Assembly (NCBI GenBank): GCA_024227975.1
Contig: JAAETV010000399.1
Coordinates: 1-10,557, forward strand
DNA length: 10,557 nucleotides
Direction: 5' to 3'
DNA from: Actinomycetes bacterium
GTDB lineage: Bacteria > Actinomycetota > Acidimicrobiia > Acidimicrobiales > SZUA-35
Shown: in pieces, positions 1 to 6,857 of the stretch
How positions within the stretch are numbered: the stretch's first letter is position 1
Layout: each line of letters opens with the position of its first letter
Notes under the pieces: generated by a model
Seen by the model: the letters and a program-made list of their open reading frames with translations, nothing else
Database searches by the model: none
What the model was told of the DNA's origin: nothing
Translations under genes and position numbers: made by a program

Positions 1-2
1 GG

Positions 3-74
3 CGCCCCCGGAAGGAATCGAACCTTCGCTCACGGTTTAGGAAACCGACGCTCTATCCACTGAGCTACGGGGGC
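3..74 (-). tRNA. tRNA-Arg, anticodon CCU
   Basis: Read on the minus strand, this folds as a complete cloverleaf. The 7-bp acceptor stem pairs GCCCCCG with CGGGGGC, the D stem pairs GCTC with GAGC, and the T arm is GAAGG / TTCGATT / CCTTC. The anticodon loop TTCCTAA places CCT at positions 34-36, so the tRNA reads the arginine codon AGG. The anticodon stem has four good pairs and a T-T mismatch at its outer end. The variable loop is only 4 nt, giving 72 nt in total with discriminator G at position 3. No CCA is encoded: the next bases on the minus strand are CC and then the window ends, so the 3' end is presumably made by a CCA-adding enzyme. Identity rests on the anticodon and the fold. Confidence 0.95.
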
Positions 75-106
75 TGGGTTGGCTCCAAGAGCCCGTTCCG
101 ACGGCA

Positions 107-112
107 AGGGTA
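107..112 (-). promoter_or_regulatory. possible -10 element of the tRNA-Arg gene
   Basis: On the minus strand the hexamer TACCCT (TAnnnT type) lies about 33 bases upstream of the mature tRNA 5' end, a sensible distance for a short leader. No convincing -35 hexamer is present 17-18 bp further up; that spot instead holds the perfect palindrome GCTCCGGAGC at 129-138. The call rests only on the hexamer and its position. The rest of the 75-204 gap shows no coding sequence. Confidence 0.25.
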
Positions 113-204
113 GCGGATCGGTCCCTACGCTCCGGAGCAGTTAGGTCCTCTCCGCAATCCCTTCATCCTGCACAGTCGGCCAGGAAAGTGGCACACTCGC
201 TGGT

Positions 205-1125
205 GTGGGTGAGGTGCATTTCTCGACAGACGTGTTCAAGGCTGCCGCGGTCGCTGGTCCCTGGCTTCGTCGCGACCCCGTCGTGAACAATGATGCACTG
301 AGTTTGCTGGCCCGCCAGGCCGAACAGCCAACCGGCCAGGCCCGCTTCTGGTGGCTCACCAGAGGCGACTTCTTCGCCGGCCTTGCCTTGCAGATCGGAC
401 CCCGAGGCGCCGTTCATATTCGCACCGACGACCTCGGCGGCATCCCCGATCTCGTCGAAGCGGTTGCGGCCCAAGCTCCCGACACCCCCGGTGTCAACGG
501 TCAAGCCCCAGCGGCTGCCGCCTTCGCCGGCTCGTGGGCCGCCCACAACCAGACCCCAGTCGCCATAGCTATGTTCCAGCGCTACTACCGCCTGGATACC
601 CTCGTCCCCCCGCCCAAGCCCCCTTCAGTCGGAGGCGGGCCACGCCCGGCCACCATCGATGACATCCACGCCACCGTCCTTCCTTGGGCTGTCGCCTTTC
701 AGACCGAAGCTCTCTCCGCCCTCACCCCCCGCCGCCGCCCGGTCCGTGTACCCGCCCTCGACCCCTACCCCGGAGCAGACGATGACGACGCCACCGTCGA
801 TGTAGAAGGGCTACGGGCTGCCATGGTCTACAAGTTCGAACGTCGTGAGATCTGGCTCTGGGACGACGGAGGTCCCCAGGCCATGGCCGTTGCCTCTACC
901 CCGGTCGAGGGGGTCTCACGCGTCCACCTCGTCTACACCCCACCCGAGAACCGTGGTCGGGGCCTTGGCACCGCCATCACCGGGGCCGCCGTCGAGCACG
1001 TGCTGGCGGCCGGTGCCTCCCACTGCAGCCTGTTCGCTGACCTGGCCAATCCGACCAGCAACGCCATCTATCAGCGGCTCGGTTTCACTCCGGTCAACGA
1101 GCACATGAACATCATGTTTGGCTAG
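205..1125 (+). CDS. GNAT family N-acetyltransferase
   Basis: Predicted 306-residue cytosolic acetyltransferase that would transfer an acetyl group from acetyl-CoA to an amine; the substrate is unknown. The C-terminal part is a clear GNAT fold. Motif A is VHLVYTPPENRGRGLGTAI from about residue 240, with the R-G-R-G-L-G pyrophosphate loop at 250-255. It is followed by the motif B-like NPTSNAIYQRLGF near the end, where the Asn and the Y-x-x-x-G-F are typical. Residues 1-150 contain no motif I recognise and may be a degenerate second GNAT half, as in two-domain GNATs. A Pro-rich segment (PPPKPP, about 134-139) and an acidic run (DDDD, about 193-196) look like linkers. The start is uncertain: GTG 205 has only an AGGAAAG 16 nt upstream, and GTG 214 is an alternative. 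The gene faces the sigma factor gene and shares a hairpin with it. Confidence 0.85.
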   Translation: MGEVHFSTDVFKAAAVAGPWLRRDPVVNNDALSLLARQAEQPTGQARFWWLTRGDFFAGLALQIGPRGAVHIRTDDLGGIPDLVEAVAAQAPDTPGVNGQAPAAAAFAGSWAAHNQTPVAIAMFQRYYRLDTLVPPPKPPSVGGGPRPATIDDIHATVLPWAVAFQTEALSALTPRRRPVRVPALDPYPGADDDDATVDVEGLRAAMVYKFERREIWLWDDGGPQAMAVASTPVEGVSRVHLVYTPPENRGRGLGTAITGAAVEHVLAAGASHCSLFADLANPTSNAIYQRLGFTPVNEHMNIMFG

Positions 1126-1183
1126 GCCCCTCGGCCAGGTCCCGCCTGCCAACCTGATCAGGAGAGACAAGGTGAAAGACCAT

Positions 1184-1224
1184 CCGGCCGAGCCTGTTTC
1201 CCGCCGCGGGACAGGCTCGGCCGG
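1184..1224. terminator. strong hairpin between convergent genes, probable terminator
   Basis: A perfect 14-bp inverted repeat pairs 1184-1197 with 1211-1224. The 13-nt loop can itself pair further (CCC of 1200-1202 with GGG of 1208-1210). It lies between the end of the acetyltransferase gene (1125) and the end of the sigma factor gene (1256). Read in the sigma direction, the stem is followed by the moderately T-rich ATGGTCTTTCACCTTG. On the + strand no T tract follows. It is therefore best placed as a terminator of the sigma factor transcript, and may also stop the opposing one. Confidence 0.65.
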
Positions 1225-1255
1225 GTCCGGAGCCCAGAGCCAGCTGTGTGCCGCT

Positions 1256-1804
1256 CTAGTTCAACGCTCCGCGAAGATCGGCCAGACCTCGATGAATGAG
1301 GCTCTTGGCCGTACCAGTCGGGATATCCATGGCCTCGGCGATCTCGCTCATCGTCCGTCCGCCATAGAACCGCAAGACCAGCGCCTTGCGTCTCGACTCA
1401 GGAATATCAGCCAGCGCGTCAGCCAGATAGACAGCGTCGGCTTCTGGCCCATCGATCAACTTGTGAGCCGAATCCCGACGGACCCGGCGCCGCCTCAGCT
1501 CGTTGTGGCACCCGTTCACCACCGACGTCCGCAGATAGCTCCCCGGCGCCACAACCGAGTCCCATCGTTGCCACAGCTGGCGAAACGAGTCCTGCACGAT
1601 GTCCTCGGCCACCGCTCGCCGATCTACGAACCCGCAGGCAAGGCGGACCATGGGCTCGAACCGCTCGTGGTACACCTCATCGAACGACTCCGTCGACGCC
1701 AACGGAGAAGACGCAGCCCCGGCCCTAGCCCGACGGGGCCTTCGGGCCATGCGAGTTGACGATAGGGAGTGTGAACGAGATGAGAGATTGAGCGACGCGG
1801 TCAT
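1256..1804 (-). CDS. RNA polymerase sigma factor, ECF type (SigE-family-like)
   Basis: Predicted 182-residue extracytoplasmic-function sigma factor that would direct RNA polymerase to a small regulon. Sigma region 2 spans about residues 41-110: FDEVYHERFEPMVRLA, then the core-binding/-10 segment AEDIVQDSFRQLWQRW, then a basic stretch NELRRRRVRRD. Region 4 spans about 129-181: ADIPESRRKALVLRFYGG, then the helix-turn-helix MSEIAEAMDIPTGTAKSLIHRGLADL that reads the -35 element. There is no C-terminal extension and no region 3, as expected for ECF. The pattern most resembles the actinobacterial SigE-like ECF group, but the subgroup is not certain. The first 18 residues are Ser-rich and atypical, so ATG at 1750 (residue 19) is a plausible real start; neither start has a clear Shine-Dalgarno. 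No anti-sigma factor gene is adjacent. It is transcribed divergently from the lipid kinase/protease unit. Confidence 0.9.
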   Translation of the reverse strand: MTASLNLSSRSHSLSSTRMARRPRRARAGAASSPLASTESFDEVYHERFEPMVRLACGFVDRRAVAEDIVQDSFRQLWQRWDSVVAPGSYLRTSVVNGCHNELRRRRVRRDSAHKLIDGPEADAVYLADALADIPESRRKALVLRFYGGRTMSEIAEAMDIPTGTAKSLIHRGLADLRGALN

Positions 1805-1899
1805 AGCAGTCAGTCGGATAGCCGAGAGTCGGAGTCGTGGCAGGGAATTGATTGTGGCTATCTTCCGCCGACGTCGATGCTTGGTAAATAGGGGCCTGA

Positions 1900-1917
1900 C
1901 CCCACATCGGCGTGGGG
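1900..1917. other. GC-rich hairpin in the sigma / lipid kinase intergenic region
   Basis: CCCCAC (1900-1905) pairs with GTGGGG (1912-1917) across a 6-nt loop. A competing stem pairs GGGG (1891-1894) with the CCCC at 1900-1903, so two mutually exclusive folds are possible. It lies 26 bases upstream of the kinase start codon, in the 139-bp divergent gap. It could be an operator or part of a leader structure; function is not shown by the sequence. Confidence 0.4.
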
Positions 1918-1928
1918 ACCTGTGGCGC

Positions 1929-1934
1929 TAGCTT
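1929..1934 (+). promoter_or_regulatory. possible -10 of a leaderless lipid kinase transcript
   Basis: TAGCTT fits the TAnnnT pattern and ends 9 bases before the kinase ATG at 1944. Transcription would then begin at or within a few bases of the start codon. This would fit the absence of any Shine-Dalgarno before the ATG; leaderless messages are common in actinobacteria. No clear -35 is visible. A weaker alternative, TAAATA at 1885-1890, would give a normal leader. Confidence 0.25.
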
Positions 1935-1943
1935 GTTCTACCT

Positions 1944-2843
1944 ATGCTGACGGTCCATCTCTTGGTCAATCCGGCGCGGACCCGCCGGGCTGGAGTGAAC
2001 GCCAAGATCCGCAGCGCCCTCGAATCCCGCGGACGACGGGTCATCGAGCTCCGCCCACCCAGCATCGCTGCCATCGCCGACACCATCAACCGGGCGCGCC
2101 ACCAGTCCCCCGATGAGATGATGGATCGTCTCGTCATCGCCGGTGGAGATGGCCTCATCCACCATGCCCTCCCCGCTCTGGCCGACACCAAGACCACCGT
2201 CGGCATCGTCTCGGTCGGCACGGGAAACGACTTCGCACGCGCCCTAGGCCTCCCCACCAGGATCGCGCCCTCGGTAGACGCAGCCCTCGCCGACCCGACT
2301 CCCGTCGACCTCATCGTCGCCTCCTCCGGCCCTTCTACCCCCGCCCATAGCTACGCCGCCAGCGTTGTGACCGGAGGTTTCTCCGGCCAGGTCAACCGTC
2401 GAGCCAACGACCTCCGTTTTCCCCCTGGTCAGCAGCGCTACACGGTCGCCACCCTCCTCGAGCTCCCCCGGCTCGAACCCGTTGCCCTCAGTCTCACCCT
2501 GGACGACGACACCAATCTCGACCTCTCCGCCAGCCTCTTTGCCATCGCCAACACCCGCTTCTTCGGAGGCGGCATGGCCATCTGTCCCACCGCCGATCCC
2601 GTCGACGGTCTCTTCGACATCACCGTCGTCGGCCCAACCTCTGGCCTCGTCATGGCCCGCATGCTGCCCACCGTGTTCTCAGGTCGCCACGTCGGCCATC
2701 CCGCCGTCAGTACCTACCGTGCCGCCACCATCGACATCACCACCGAGGCCCCCCTGTGGGCCGACGGTGAGCCCTTCAACGGTCGTCATCTCCGTCTTGC
2801 TCACGGTGCCTTGCATGTGGCAGGTACCCTGATAGCAGCCTGA
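1944..2843 (+). CDS. diacylglycerol kinase family lipid kinase (YegS/BmrU-like)
   Basis: Predicted 299-residue soluble or membrane-peripheral lipid kinase that would phosphorylate diacylglycerol or a related lipid with ATP, feeding phospholipid recycling. The length matches the family. Diagnostic motifs appear in order: the N-terminal VNP (residues 8-10); the nucleotide-binding GGDG at 67-70 within VIAGGDGLIHHAL; GTGNDFARALGLP from residue 92; and in the C-terminal beta-sandwich GGGMAICPTADPVDGLFDI, then ADGEP near residue 275. All key residues look intact, so the enzyme is probably active, but whether it uses diacylglycerol, a sphingoid base or another lipid cannot be read from the sequence. 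No signal peptide or membrane segment is seen. There is no Shine-Dalgarno at the ATG. The TGA stop abuts the ATG of the large protease gene, so the two are almost certainly co-transcribed and probably translationally coupled. Confidence 0.9.
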   Translation: MLTVHLLVNPARTRRAGVNAKIRSALESRGRRVIELRPPSIAAIADTINRARHQSPDEMMDRLVIAGGDGLIHHALPALADTKTTVGIVSVGTGNDFARALGLPTRIAPSVDAALADPTPVDLIVASSGPSTPAHSYAASVVTGGFSGQVNRRANDLRFPPGQQRYTVATLLELPRLEPVALSLTLDDDTNLDLSASLFAIANTRFFGGGMAICPTADPVDGLFDITVVGPTSGLVMARMLPTVFSGRHVGHPAVSTYRAATIDITTEAPLWADGEPFNGRHLRLAHGALHVAGTLIAA

Positions 2844-5800
2844 ATGGGGGTTGGAGTGTCCGACGACGAGTTCGCAGACGAGGACTTCGGGTACATGGCC
2901 GACTCCGACCTTGTCTGGGCCTCCGACGATCCCGTCCCCGACGATGGTACCGACCCTCGTTCTGGCCGCCCCCCAGCTGAGCCGACGACCAAGGTTCCGG
3001 TGGTCAACGCGCCACCCCCGCACCACATCCCGACTGCGCAGCGGGCCGCGGCGGAACCTCCGATCCAAGACCGCCTCCAGCCTCCCCCGGCTCCGCCTTC
3101 ACCAGCCGATTCACCCCCGGGATCGACTACTCCACCACCGCTCCGGGCCCGCCTTCGAGACGTCCCTGTTTCCCGGGAGGAATCTGGACTGGACGCGGAA
3201 CCTGCACCAGAAGAGCGAGCGCCGGGGCCGCGCCCCGCGACATCGCGACCCCGACCCGAACGCCCCAATCAACGGGCGGCACCTTCTTCCCGTCCCGCCC
3301 AGGGTCGCTCGAACCAGGTCCGGCAACCGCCCCGGGGGCATTCGCCGCTCTTTCCCGCTCCCAGCGCCGAAAAGGACCAGCTTCCCGGCGGTTGGCGCCC
3401 CGATCCGGTTCGTCCCGATCCGGTTCGCTCCGACTCGGTTCCCGCCCCGCCCCCTCCAGTTGGCAGTGGCCCTCCCCCTGATCAGGGCGGTGCCGCCTCC
3501 GAGGGTGGTACCCGACAGGCTGCCTGGACCTCCGATGACGTCGGGGATGGCGACGACACCTGGCTCCCCTCCGGTCACCAATCCCCGTCCCCCGATCTGA
3601 CTCCTCGCCCTGCTCCGCTGCCCCGGGGACGCCAAGGGCCGATGCCGTCGGCCGATGCCGAGCCAGCCTTCTTCGGTCGGCGCCTGCCCGAGCCCGACCC
3701 TCGAGCCCCCTCCAGCCGCACCGGCGCCCACGATGCCGCACCCCCCTCCAGCCGTACCGGTGCCCGTGGCGCTCCCCTACCTGACAAGGGTGGGGCCCGC
3801 GACGCCGCACCCCCTACCGAGCGGTCTGGTGCTCATGATGCCGCCCCCCCGGTTGGTCGGGCCGGCGCTCACGACGCAACAACCCCGCCTCCCCAGACCA
3901 GAGCCGACCATTCTTCAGGCCGCGATCTACCACCGGTCGCCAACCGCCCAGCCCCAGAGCGTGATCTGCCACCGGTCGCCAACCGCCCAGCCCTAGAACG
4001 TGATTTGCCACCGGTCGCTGACCGCCATGCTCCTGGGCGCGATTTGCCACCGGTTGCGAGCCGCCCAGCCCCCGTCCGCAATCGCCCGCCGTCCGCCGGT
4101 CGCCCCCCTCCGGCAAATCGTCCGGCTTCCGAGCGAGACCTACCGCCCCTCACCAAGCAGCGTCCGATGGCGGGCCAAGCCCCCGACAATCGACAAGCCC
4201 CGGACCGCGGGCCCATCCCCGCTGGTTCCGAACGGATGCCGCGGCCACCGCCTGAACGAACCCGGCTCGAGGAGAGGCAGGGCCACGGGCGCAGCACGGC
4301 CCCGCCATCAGACATGAACCGCGGCCCGCAGTTCGATCCCTTCGCTCCCCAGAACGACCGGCCCGAGTCAGACTTTCTCGGTCGTCGCCGGCCGAGTGTG
4401 ATTCCGAGCCCGAACGCACCCGACGATGGTCCGGCCCCAGGCCGTTCCAGCCTCCTCGGTGCCGCCCCCGTCGACGCGCCCGAACCCCGCACCCAAGGCC
4501 CCCGTGCTCAGGGCCCCCTTGGCTCGGAGCTGCCCCCAACCCAAACCACCAATCTGCCACCCAGTCGATCACTACCGATATCCCAACCCCCACCTATCCG
4601 CAACCGGAGCGGCATCGATCTTCCCGACTCCGGCGACAGCGAATACGACTTCGGACCCCGCACTCGCTCTGGACCATCCGGTATGCCGACAGGGGCAACC
4701 GAGGCCGTCCCGGTCGAGATCGACGACGACATGTCTGCCTTCGGCCCTGGCCAGTCCGACAATTCCTCGATCAACCGATTCGACGACTCCAATGACGGTG
4801 ACGGCTATGGCTACGGGTTCACCAACGACGATGGTGACTATTCCGATGGCCGCCTTGAAGCACGATCATCTGGCTCCGCTACCGGTCCGAACTGGCGCAC
4901 CATCTCCGCCGTCAGCGCCGTCCTCGTCCTGATCGTCGGCGGGATTGTCTTTCTCTCCCGATTCCGTTCCGATGACAGCCTGACCGACACCCTCAACAGT
5001 CAAGAGGGCCTGATTGTCAACCCGACGGTCAATCAGATGGCCCAATCCACCGTCCAGATCGTGGGCCTGGATCGCAACGGCCAGGCCCTGTGCTCTGGCT
5101 CCGGAACCTTCGTCTCGACCGACGGCATGATCCTCACCAATGCCCATGTCGTCACCCGCGACTCGGTCTGCGATTTCGTGTCCCTCGGCATCTCTGTCAC
5201 CGCCGACGCAAACCGGCCCCCTGAGATGCTCTACCTGGCTGAACCCCTGGTCTACAACAACGATGTCGACCTGGCTGTCATCCGGGTGACCCAAGCTGTC
5301 GGCGACAACATAGTCCTGCCCGATCTCTTCCCTGCTCTCGTGGTTGGCGACAGTGACGCTCTCAGCATCGGCGATGACGTTCGCGTTCTTGGCTACCCCG
5401 AGATCGGGGGTGAGACCATCACCTTCACCAACGGCTCGGTCAGCGGGTTCACGGCCCAGGCCGGCATTGGCGAGCGAGCCCTTATCAAGACCGATGCCAC
5501 CATCGCCGGCGGCAACAGCGGAGGAGCCGCCGTCGACAGTGAGGGTCGTCTGATCGGCATCCCGACCAAGGCCCGAGCCAGCGAGAGCGGTCCCGCCGTT
5601 GACTGCCGGCCCCTGGCCGACACCAACGCCGATGGCCAGGTTGACGACAACGACAACTGTGTCCCCATCGGTGGCTTCCTGAACGGTATCCGCCCCATCA
5701 ACCTGGCCCTCGAACTCATCCAGGAAGCTTCAGCCTCCACCCCTCAAGCCTTCGAGCTGGCCGCCCCTGAAGTCGAGGTCGACCTCGACGGCGTCCGCAT

Positions 5801-6413
5801 GTCCCGCCCCCGTTTCAGCCTGGGTGAGGCCGAGAACGCACCAGCCCAGACAGTAGTCACCGCCACTGCTGGGGTGGCCGAGTTGTGCCTCTTCGTCGAC
5901 TGGTCCGGCATTCCCAACGGAGCAAAGTGGGACGGCATCTGGTTCCACAACGCGGAACTGGTCGACGACTTCTCCTTGGTCAAACAGACCTGGGAGTTCG
6001 GCCCCCAAGGGAACAACTTCTGGATGTGTGCCATCGACGATCAGGATGGGCTCGAGTCGGGTCTCTACGAGCTCGGTTTCTTCCTCTCCGGTGAGCTTGT
6101 CTTCGCTGAGGGCATCGTGTTGACCGAGGATCAGAACGAAGTCTTCTCCACCCAGTGGGAGAACACCACCGACGTGTCCATCTGCGCACTGGCCATCAAC
6201 CCCAAGGGCTCGGGCCCGGTCGGGCTCAACGAGCTGGCCCCCGGCACCATGATCCTTCCGGGCGAGACCGTCACCATCGACCTACCAACGGGCGAGGTGG
6301 TAGTCGAAGCTACCGACTGCCAAGGGGAGGCGTTGGCCGATTCGGGTGGTCTGGAGATCGTCAACGACAAGATCTACACGATCGAGGTCCCAGCCGACGA
6401 AGGCTCCTCCTGA
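2844..6413 (+). CDS. large membrane-anchored trypsin/HtrA-like serine protease with Pro-rich repeat region
   Basis: Predicted 1189-residue single-pass membrane protease. Residues 1-40 are acidic. About 40-600 are Pro/Arg/Ala-rich, presumably disordered, with two tandem repeat arrays. About 624-675 form an acidic Gly/Tyr/Asn segment. One membrane helix lies at about 687-705 (ISAVSAVLVLIVGGIVFLS). The protease domain runs from about 726 to 955 with His768 in LTNAHVV, Asp809 in DVDLAVI and Ser892 in GGNSGG, so the triad is complete and the motifs are S1C/HtrA-like, but there is no PDZ domain. Cys750 and Cys776 flank the His and could form a disulfide. An EF-hand-like loop, DTNADGQVDDND (926-937), sits between Cys921 and Cys939 inside the domain. 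Residues about 960-1185 look like beta-sandwich modules. I infer a cytoplasmic N-terminus and an external protease. The start is ATG 2844, directly after the kinase stop; GTG 2856, with GGGGG about 5 nt upstream, is an alternative. The natural substrate is unknown. Confidence 0.85.
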   Translation: MGVGVSDDEFADEDFGYMADSDLVWASDDPVPDDGTDPRSGRPPAEPTTKVPVVNAPPPHHIPTAQRAAAEPPIQDRLQPPPAPPSPADSPPGSTTPPPLRARLRDVPVSREESGLDAEPAPEERAPGPRPATSRPRPERPNQRAAPSSRPAQGRSNQVRQPPRGHSPLFPAPSAEKDQLPGGWRPDPVRPDPVRSDSVPAPPPPVGSGPPPDQGGAASEGGTRQAAWTSDDVGDGDDTWLPSGHQSPSPDLTPRPAPLPRGRQGPMPSADAEPAFFGRRLPEPDPRAPSSRTGAHDAAPPSSRTGARGAPLPDKGGARDAAPPTERSGAHDAAPPVGRAGAHDATTPPPQTRADHSSGRDLPPVANRPAPERDLPPVANRPALERDLPPVADRHAPGRDLPPVASRPAPVRNRPPSAGRPPPANRPASERDLPPLTKQRPMAGQAPDNRQAPDRGPIPAGSERMPRPPPERTRLEERQGHGRSTAPPSDMNRGPQFDPFAPQNDRPESDFLGRRRPSVIPSPNAPDDGPAPGRSSLLGAAPVDAPEPRTQGPRAQGPLGSELPPTQTTNLPPSRSLPISQPPPIRNRSGIDLPDSGDSEYDFGPRTRSGPSGMPTGATEAVPVEIDDDMSAFGPGQSDNSSINRFDDSNDGDGYGYGFTNDDGDYSDGRLEARSSGSATGPNWRTISAVSAVLVLIVGGIVFLSRFRSDDSLTDTLNSQEGLIVNPTVNQMAQSTVQIVGLDRNGQALCSGSGTFVSTDGMILTNAHVVTRDSVCDFVSLGISVTADANRPPEMLYLAEPLVYNNDVDLAVIRVTQAVGDNIVLPDLFPALVVGDSDALSIGDDVRVLGYPEIGGETITFTNGSVSGFTAQAGIGERALIKTDATIAGGNSGGAAVDSEGRLIGIPTKARASESGPAVDCRPLADTNADGQVDDNDNCVPIGGFLNGIRPINLALELIQEASASTPQAFELAAPEVEVDLDGVRMSRPRFSLGEAENAPAQTVVTATAGVAELCLFVDWSGIPNGAKWDGIWFHNAELVDDFSLVKQTWEFGPQGNNFWMCAIDDQDGLESGLYELGFFLSGELVFAEGIVLTEDQNEVFSTQWENTTDVSICALAINPKGSGPVGLNELAPGTMILPGETVTIDLPTGEVVVEATDCQGEALADSGGLEIVNDKIYTIEVPADEGSS
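3708..3887 (+). repeat. in-frame tandem repeat array 1 (about 36-bp unit)
   Basis: Five imperfect units encode an 11-12 residue motif of the form P-S-S-R-T-G-A-H-D-A-A-P (protein residues about 289-348). The first two units share almost all bases across their first seven codons and later units drift, one losing a codon. The array lies in the Pro-rich segment of the serine protease gene. Confidence 0.7.
3921..4076 (+). repeat. in-frame tandem repeat array 2 (39-bp unit, 4 copies)
   Basis: Four consecutive 39-bp units start at 3921, 3960, 3999 and 4038 and encode the 13-residue motif R-D-L-P-P-V-A-N-R-P-A-P-E (protein residues 360-411). Units 1 and 2 differ at only 4 of 39 bases, all but one silent. 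Units 3 and 4 diverge in the second half. Degenerate copies continue to about 4150, including another R-D-L-P-P at about 4134. The close match of the first two units suggests recent duplication. Confidence 0.85.
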
Positions 6414-6416
6414 TCA

Positions 6417-6430
6417 ACCTCAATCGAGGT
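6417..6430. terminator. short hairpin between convergent stop codons
   Basis: ACCTC (6417-6421) pairs with GAGGT (6426-6430) around an AATC loop, in the 16-base gap between the protease stop and the arfB stop. The stem is short and has no T tract on either side, so termination here would be weak. It may simply be chance. Confidence 0.3.
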
Positions 6431-6855
6431 CAGTCCCGGTCGCTTCCGTAGCGGCGACCCCGGTCGGCCTTGCGCTTGGAACGACGCTTCTTCTCCTCCA
6501 ACCGACGCTCGATGGCTCCTCGCTTCGGCTTGGTCGGCCTCCGTTTGGTCTGGGTTCGCAAGGCACCCCGCAGCCGTTCGGCCAATCGATCGAGAGCCAG
6601 TTGGCGGTTTCTGACCTGGGAGCGAGTGTCATCGGCACTGACCACGACTCGTGGGCCCAGCCGGTCCAGCACGAGGCGCCGCTGCCCCTCGCTCAGTGCC
6701 GCAGACGCCTCGACATCGAAGGTGACCTCGGCCCGAGTGTTGGAAGTGTTGGCGTGCTGGCCTCCGGGGCCACCCGAAGGCGAGAACCGCCAGCCCAGTT
6801 CCGACGACGGTATGACCAGGCGGGAATTGACCTGGAGGCCGCCGTCGCTGTCCAT
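6430..6855 (-). CDS. arfB: alternative ribosome-rescue factor ArfB (YaeJ-type peptidyl-tRNA hydrolase)
   Basis: Predicted 141-residue release-factor-like protein that frees nascent chains from ribosomes stalled at the ends of broken mRNAs. The catalytic loop GGPGGQHANTSNTR carries the universal GGQ at residues 31-33. This is the domain of class I release factors without any codon-recognition domain. The C-terminal tail from about 104 is highly basic (RRPTKPKRGAIERRLEEKKR), the hallmark of ArfB; in known ArfB this tail enters the empty mRNA channel of the ribosome and senses the missing message. Length matches the family (about 140). The start ATG lies 2 nt after the stop of the upstream membrane protein gene, so it is probably the distal gene of a two-gene operon. 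Both catalytic loop and tail are intact, so it is likely functional. Confidence 0.95.
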   Translation of the reverse strand: MDSDGGLQVNSRLVIPSSELGWRFSPSGGPGGQHANTSNTRAEVTFDVEASAALSEGQRRLVLDRLGPRVVVSADDTRSQVRNRQLALDRLAERLRGALRTQTKRRPTKPKRGAIERRLEEKKRRSKRKADRGRRYGSDRD

Positions 6856-6857
6856 GG

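Noticed and set aside
1..74. tRNA-Arg 3' end as an attachment site for an integrated element
   Set aside because: The region beyond the tRNA 3' end lies outside the window and no integrase or repeated tRNA fragment is seen inside it.
1805..1900. Possible ECF-type autoregulatory promoter (GGAA box) upstream of the sigma factor gene on the minus strand
   Set aside because: A GGAA is present near 1865, but no matching -10 at proper spacing could be seen by eye, so it cannot be supported.
3402..3446. Short direct repeat encoding R-P-D-P-V-R-P-D-P-V-R-S-D-S-V, considered as a regulatory repeat
   Set aside because: It is a small in-frame slippage repeat in coding low-complexity sequence; there is no reason to assign a regulatory role.
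2851..4600. Several long overlapping open frames on both strands across the Pro-rich part of the protease gene
   Set aside because: Low-complexity GC-rich DNA suppresses stop codons in all frames. Only the frame that continues unbroken into the membrane helix and protease domain is supported.
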